42,868 nucleotides of DNA from the NCBI RefSeq assembly GCF_004368405.1, contig NZ_SBJH01000013.1, positions 1 to 42,868 of the forward strand, given 5' to 3'. Position 1 is the stretch's first letter, and each line of letters begins with the position of its first letter. The position numbers and the translations under genes are program-made. Positions 42,001-42,868 of the stretch are shown piece by piece. This DNA is from Olivibacter sp. XZL3 (GTDB taxonomy: Bacteria; Bacteroidota; Bacteroidia; Sphingobacteriales; Sphingobacteriaceae). The notes beneath the pieces are model-generated. The model worked only from the letters and a program-made list of their open reading frames with translations, was not told the DNA's origin and made no database searches.

Positions 42001-42474
42001 AAAGGTTCCGGCGGGAATCTCTATTCTAAAGAGCAGTTCGGTGATTTTATTTATCGTTTCAGCTTTCGCTTAACTCCGGGTGCGAACAATGGAATTGGAA
42101 TCAGAGCCCCAATGGAGGGTGACGCTGCTTACGAGGGCATGGAAATCCAGGTATTGGATAATGATGCGGATATCTATAAAGATCTAAAGAAATACCAATA
42201 CCATGGATCCGTATATGGTGTCATTCCGGCGAAAAGAGGATTTCTTAAACCGATGGGTGAATGGAATGAGGAAGAAATTTATATAAAAGGAAACAAGATT
42301 AGGGTAACGTTAAACGGTACGGTTATAGTAGATGGTGATATTGCCGAAGCTTCGAAAAATGGTACACTCGACGGTCGTGATCATCCCGGTCTTAAGCGGA
42401 AAACAGGGCATTTGGGCTTTTTAGGACACGGTTCTGAAGTCCATTTCAAAAATATACGGGTAAAGCGGTTGTAG
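39079..42474 (+). CDS. Large secreted HEAT-repeat protein with two C-terminal DUF1080 (3-keto-disaccharide hydrolase) domains
   Basis: The protein has 1131 residues from ATG 39079 (MKNYLYVSVVAFMLAHPPAF), which gives a signal peptide cut near AFAQQ. The open frame extends to 39034, overlapping the previous gene, but the extra 15 residues would spoil the signal. Residues ~30-715 are helical HEAT-like repeats (for example TVRKTALYALAKLADPSSEE, ALPFVEKALRSDDTLVKVTA, DPTLKAAAIQALANWNDSGA). Residues ~722-925 form a first DUF1080 domain (GFVALFNGKDLTGWKG, SPIGKDGDAGIYLRGTPQVQ) and ~940-1131 a second (GFQVLFDGSNLDSWTG, NNGIGIRAPMEGDAAYEGME). DUF1080 is a concanavalin-like fold assigned to 3-keto-disaccharide hydrolases. 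The two domains differ, so one may be catalytic and one binding. It is co-transcribed with the Tat oxidoreductase. The HEAT part may be a scaffold that holds partners. Confidence 0.9.
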   Translation: MKNYLYVSVVAFMLAHPPAFAQQDQQRTTTTKIADLLATQPAQNGDKLDAAMEQLDNFTADDISALLLQLKPQGGDNARVEYATNSYSYFVMQNGKEAMRAKFVQGALDALGKMQDKNNKGFVLNLLTNAGKDDAVSTVATYLQDEYLGDRAARTLARIRTDAAGKALTTALPAAKGRNITYILEAIGDVDYVPGAAAIVPFATAEELTVRKTALYALAKLADPSSEEVLKAAAEQVNFGYDESKATASYINYANNLLLKGNKELAEKVAKTLLKADDEHTPTRIAGLNILTHIYGEEYVPDLVKAAGAKDKTYSIAALKLAQPYLTNASIGKWGKAIKKAQPEAQAAILKALSDTKDDSALPFVEKALRSDDTLVKVTAIKAYGKLKGTEGTSELLKLLAEASDQERAAIKEAFFTMKGDGLTNKLVASLETAGPMEQVTILQVLANRGANDAFPSVTNLLKSSDTAVKDAAYSTLPAIAKSENLATLTSLLATATSEKETQSVQEAMVAAVQGSQQKEQDIQALLASYQAADANQKALYLNVFSGIGQGKALEPVVEVLGGNDPTLKAAAIQALANWNDSGALPELVKLSRTVNDSKQLNQVINGIVRLTAQSDFPAEQKVLLLRDAMGVAQSVQQKRAILAALSDNFTYNALIFAGKYLDDPELKSAAAMAVLNIALSNTGLYGEEVSEILNKTVDALSGQDSDYLKQALIKHINELPKGKGFVALFNGKDLTGWKGLVENPIKRAAMSASALSLAQEKADQLMRSGWYVKDGVLYFNGKGDNIATVKQYGDFEMLVDWKLSPIGKDGDAGIYLRGTPQVQIWDTSRVNVGAQVGSGGLYNNEKNESKPMKVADNPLGEWNTFRIIMKGDKVTVYLNGQLVTDQVTLENYWDRSQPIFAKEQIELQAHGTEVAYRDVYIKEIPRKEIFNLSKEEKEAGFQVLFDGSNLDSWTGNTNAYTISEEGTLACYPSKGSGGNLYSKEQFGDFIYRFSFRLTPGANNGIGIRAPMEGDAAYEGMEIQVLDNDADIYKDLKKYQYHGSVYGVIPAKRGFLKPMGEWNEEEIYIKGNKIRVTLNGTVIVDGDIAEASKNGTLDGRDHPGLKRKTGHLGFLGHGSEVHFKNIRVKRL

Positions 42475-42600
42475 TTGTTCGTTATTCATGTCCATCGATG
42501 GCGGTTCACTTTCACGATGGCTGATGATCCCTAGCTGCTTGTAAAAACAAATCTTTCCACCGCTTGTTTCATTAATAAGGTTTAGGTTGGATAAAAGTAG

Positions 42601-42635
42601 AAAGTCCGGCGTTCCCAACGTTCGGGCTTTTTACA
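42601..42635 (+). terminator. Terminator of the oxidoreductase-DUF1080 operon
   Basis: AAAGTCCG (42601-42608) pairs with CGGGCTTT (42623-42630), with an inner CGTT/AACG pairing, and is followed by a T-rich tail. The 126 bases between the stop codon and this hairpin hold no gene. Confidence 0.75.
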
Positions 42636-42660
42636 TTTTAGATGTTCGTTATTGGCTGCC

Positions 42661-42751
42661 TGTTGTTAGTTGTCAGTTGTTAGTTGTTAGTTGTCAGTTG
42701 CCAGTTGTCAGTTGTCAGTTGTTAGTTGCCTGTTGCCAGTTGCCTGTTGTC
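42661..42751 (+). repeat. Heptad tandem array, WGTTGYY
   Basis: Thirteen exact-length 7-base units run without a break: tgttgtt, agttgtc, agttgtt, agttgtt, agttgtc, agttgcc, agttgtc, agttgtc, agttgtt, agttgcc, tgttgcc, agttgcc, tgttgtc. Variation is almost confined to unit positions 1, 6 and 7. The open frame across it is an artefact of the repeat. Shorter, degenerate members occur at 2251-2331 and 23757-23791. Confidence 0.85.
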
Positions 42752-42754
42752 AGT

Positions 42755-42796
42755 CCTATTGCCTACTGCTTACTCCCTAATACCTACACCTTGTCA
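42755..42796 (+). repeat. Heptad array, CCTA type
   Basis: Six further 7-base units of a second type (cctattg, cctactg, cttactc, cctaata, cctacac, cttgtca) follow three bases after the WGTTGYY array. They resemble the array at 86-120. Confidence 0.6.
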
Positions 42797-42868
42797 TGTC
42801 CTAAAAAAAGTAGACACTTTTATTGTTGTTGATTAAGATGTTGGAATGTGGGAAACTCCAGAGGAGTT
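42797..42868. mobile_element. Possible end of an insertion sequence, cut by the window edge
   Basis: TGTCCTAAAAAAAGTAGACA begins with TG and carries a TGTC/GACA mini-palindrome, like terminal repeats of IS3-type elements. The following gtgggaaactcc-aga-ggagtt is a hairpin that I recall near transposase genes in Bacteroidota. No transposase sequence is inside the window, so the call is tentative. Confidence 0.3.

Noticed and set aside
42661-42796. CRISPR array
   Set aside because: The units are 7 bases and contiguous, with no spacers, and no cas genes are present anywhere in the window.
42587-42832. 81-codon plus-strand frame rich in Val, Leu, Cys and Gln
   Set aside because: Its repetitive protein is the result of reading the 7-base array; it also spans a terminator and the IS-like end.

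Overview
The window looks like a chromosomal segment of a Bacteroidota bacterium, most likely family Sphingobacteriaceae. The reasons are three SusC/SusD outer-membrane import pairs, two of them with an ECF sigma factor and a FecR anti-sigma factor; promoters of the Bacteroidota type (TTG or TTTG near -33, TAnnTTTG near -7); almost no Shine-Dalgarno sites; the DUF4290-murA neighbourhood; and intergenic arrays with a 7-base period. Genus-level placement is inference from memory of such genomes.

Layout. 1-4740 holds leftward housekeeping genes: a PcrA/UvrD-type helicase, a DUF4290 protein and murA. 4750-11422 runs rightward: a Nudix hydrolase, then a tight cluster of a secreted helix-hairpin-helix/beta-barrel protein, ComEC and RecQ, which suggests DNA uptake and processing. 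11540-18831 is the first regulated import locus: sigma, FecR, SusC with an STN signalling domain, SusD. 18832-23000 carries a UMF1-type transporter, an inverted-repeat-bounded non-coding element, a LutA/YkgE-like Fe-S protein, a tRNA-Thr(CGT) and a Tat-exported TIM-barrel sugar isomerase-like protein. 23149-30256 is the second regulated locus of the same architecture. 30300-31983 contains remnants of a lost SusCD pair flanking a Fic gene. 32312-37268 is a third SusCD pair, without an STN domain and without sigma/anti-sigma genes, driven by its own promoter and a leader of about 300 bases. 37775-42474 encodes a Tat-exported Gfo/Idh/MocA oxidoreductase and a very large secreted HEAT-repeat protein ending in two DUF1080 (3-keto-disaccharide hydrolase family) domains. 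The right edge carries heptad arrays and what may be the tip of an insertion sequence.

How it may work together. Loci 1 and 2 look like ligand-sensing import systems: the STN domain of each SusC signals to FecR, which controls its sigma factor. SusC/SusD of locus 3 resemble those of locus 1 and may import a related ligand under different control. The exported oxidoreductase plus DUF1080 protein, perhaps with the exported TIM-barrel protein, fit a periplasmic oxidise-then-cleave route for glycosides; this is inferred from families and context.

The most interesting signals are the remnant SusCD pair around fic, the HEAT-DUF1080-DUF1080 fusion coupled to a Tat oxidoreductase, the HHH/beta-barrel-comEC cluster, and several families of structured intergenic repeats, two of which sit next to the sigma/FecR junctions. 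All similarity statements come from reading the sequence by eye; no database search was run.
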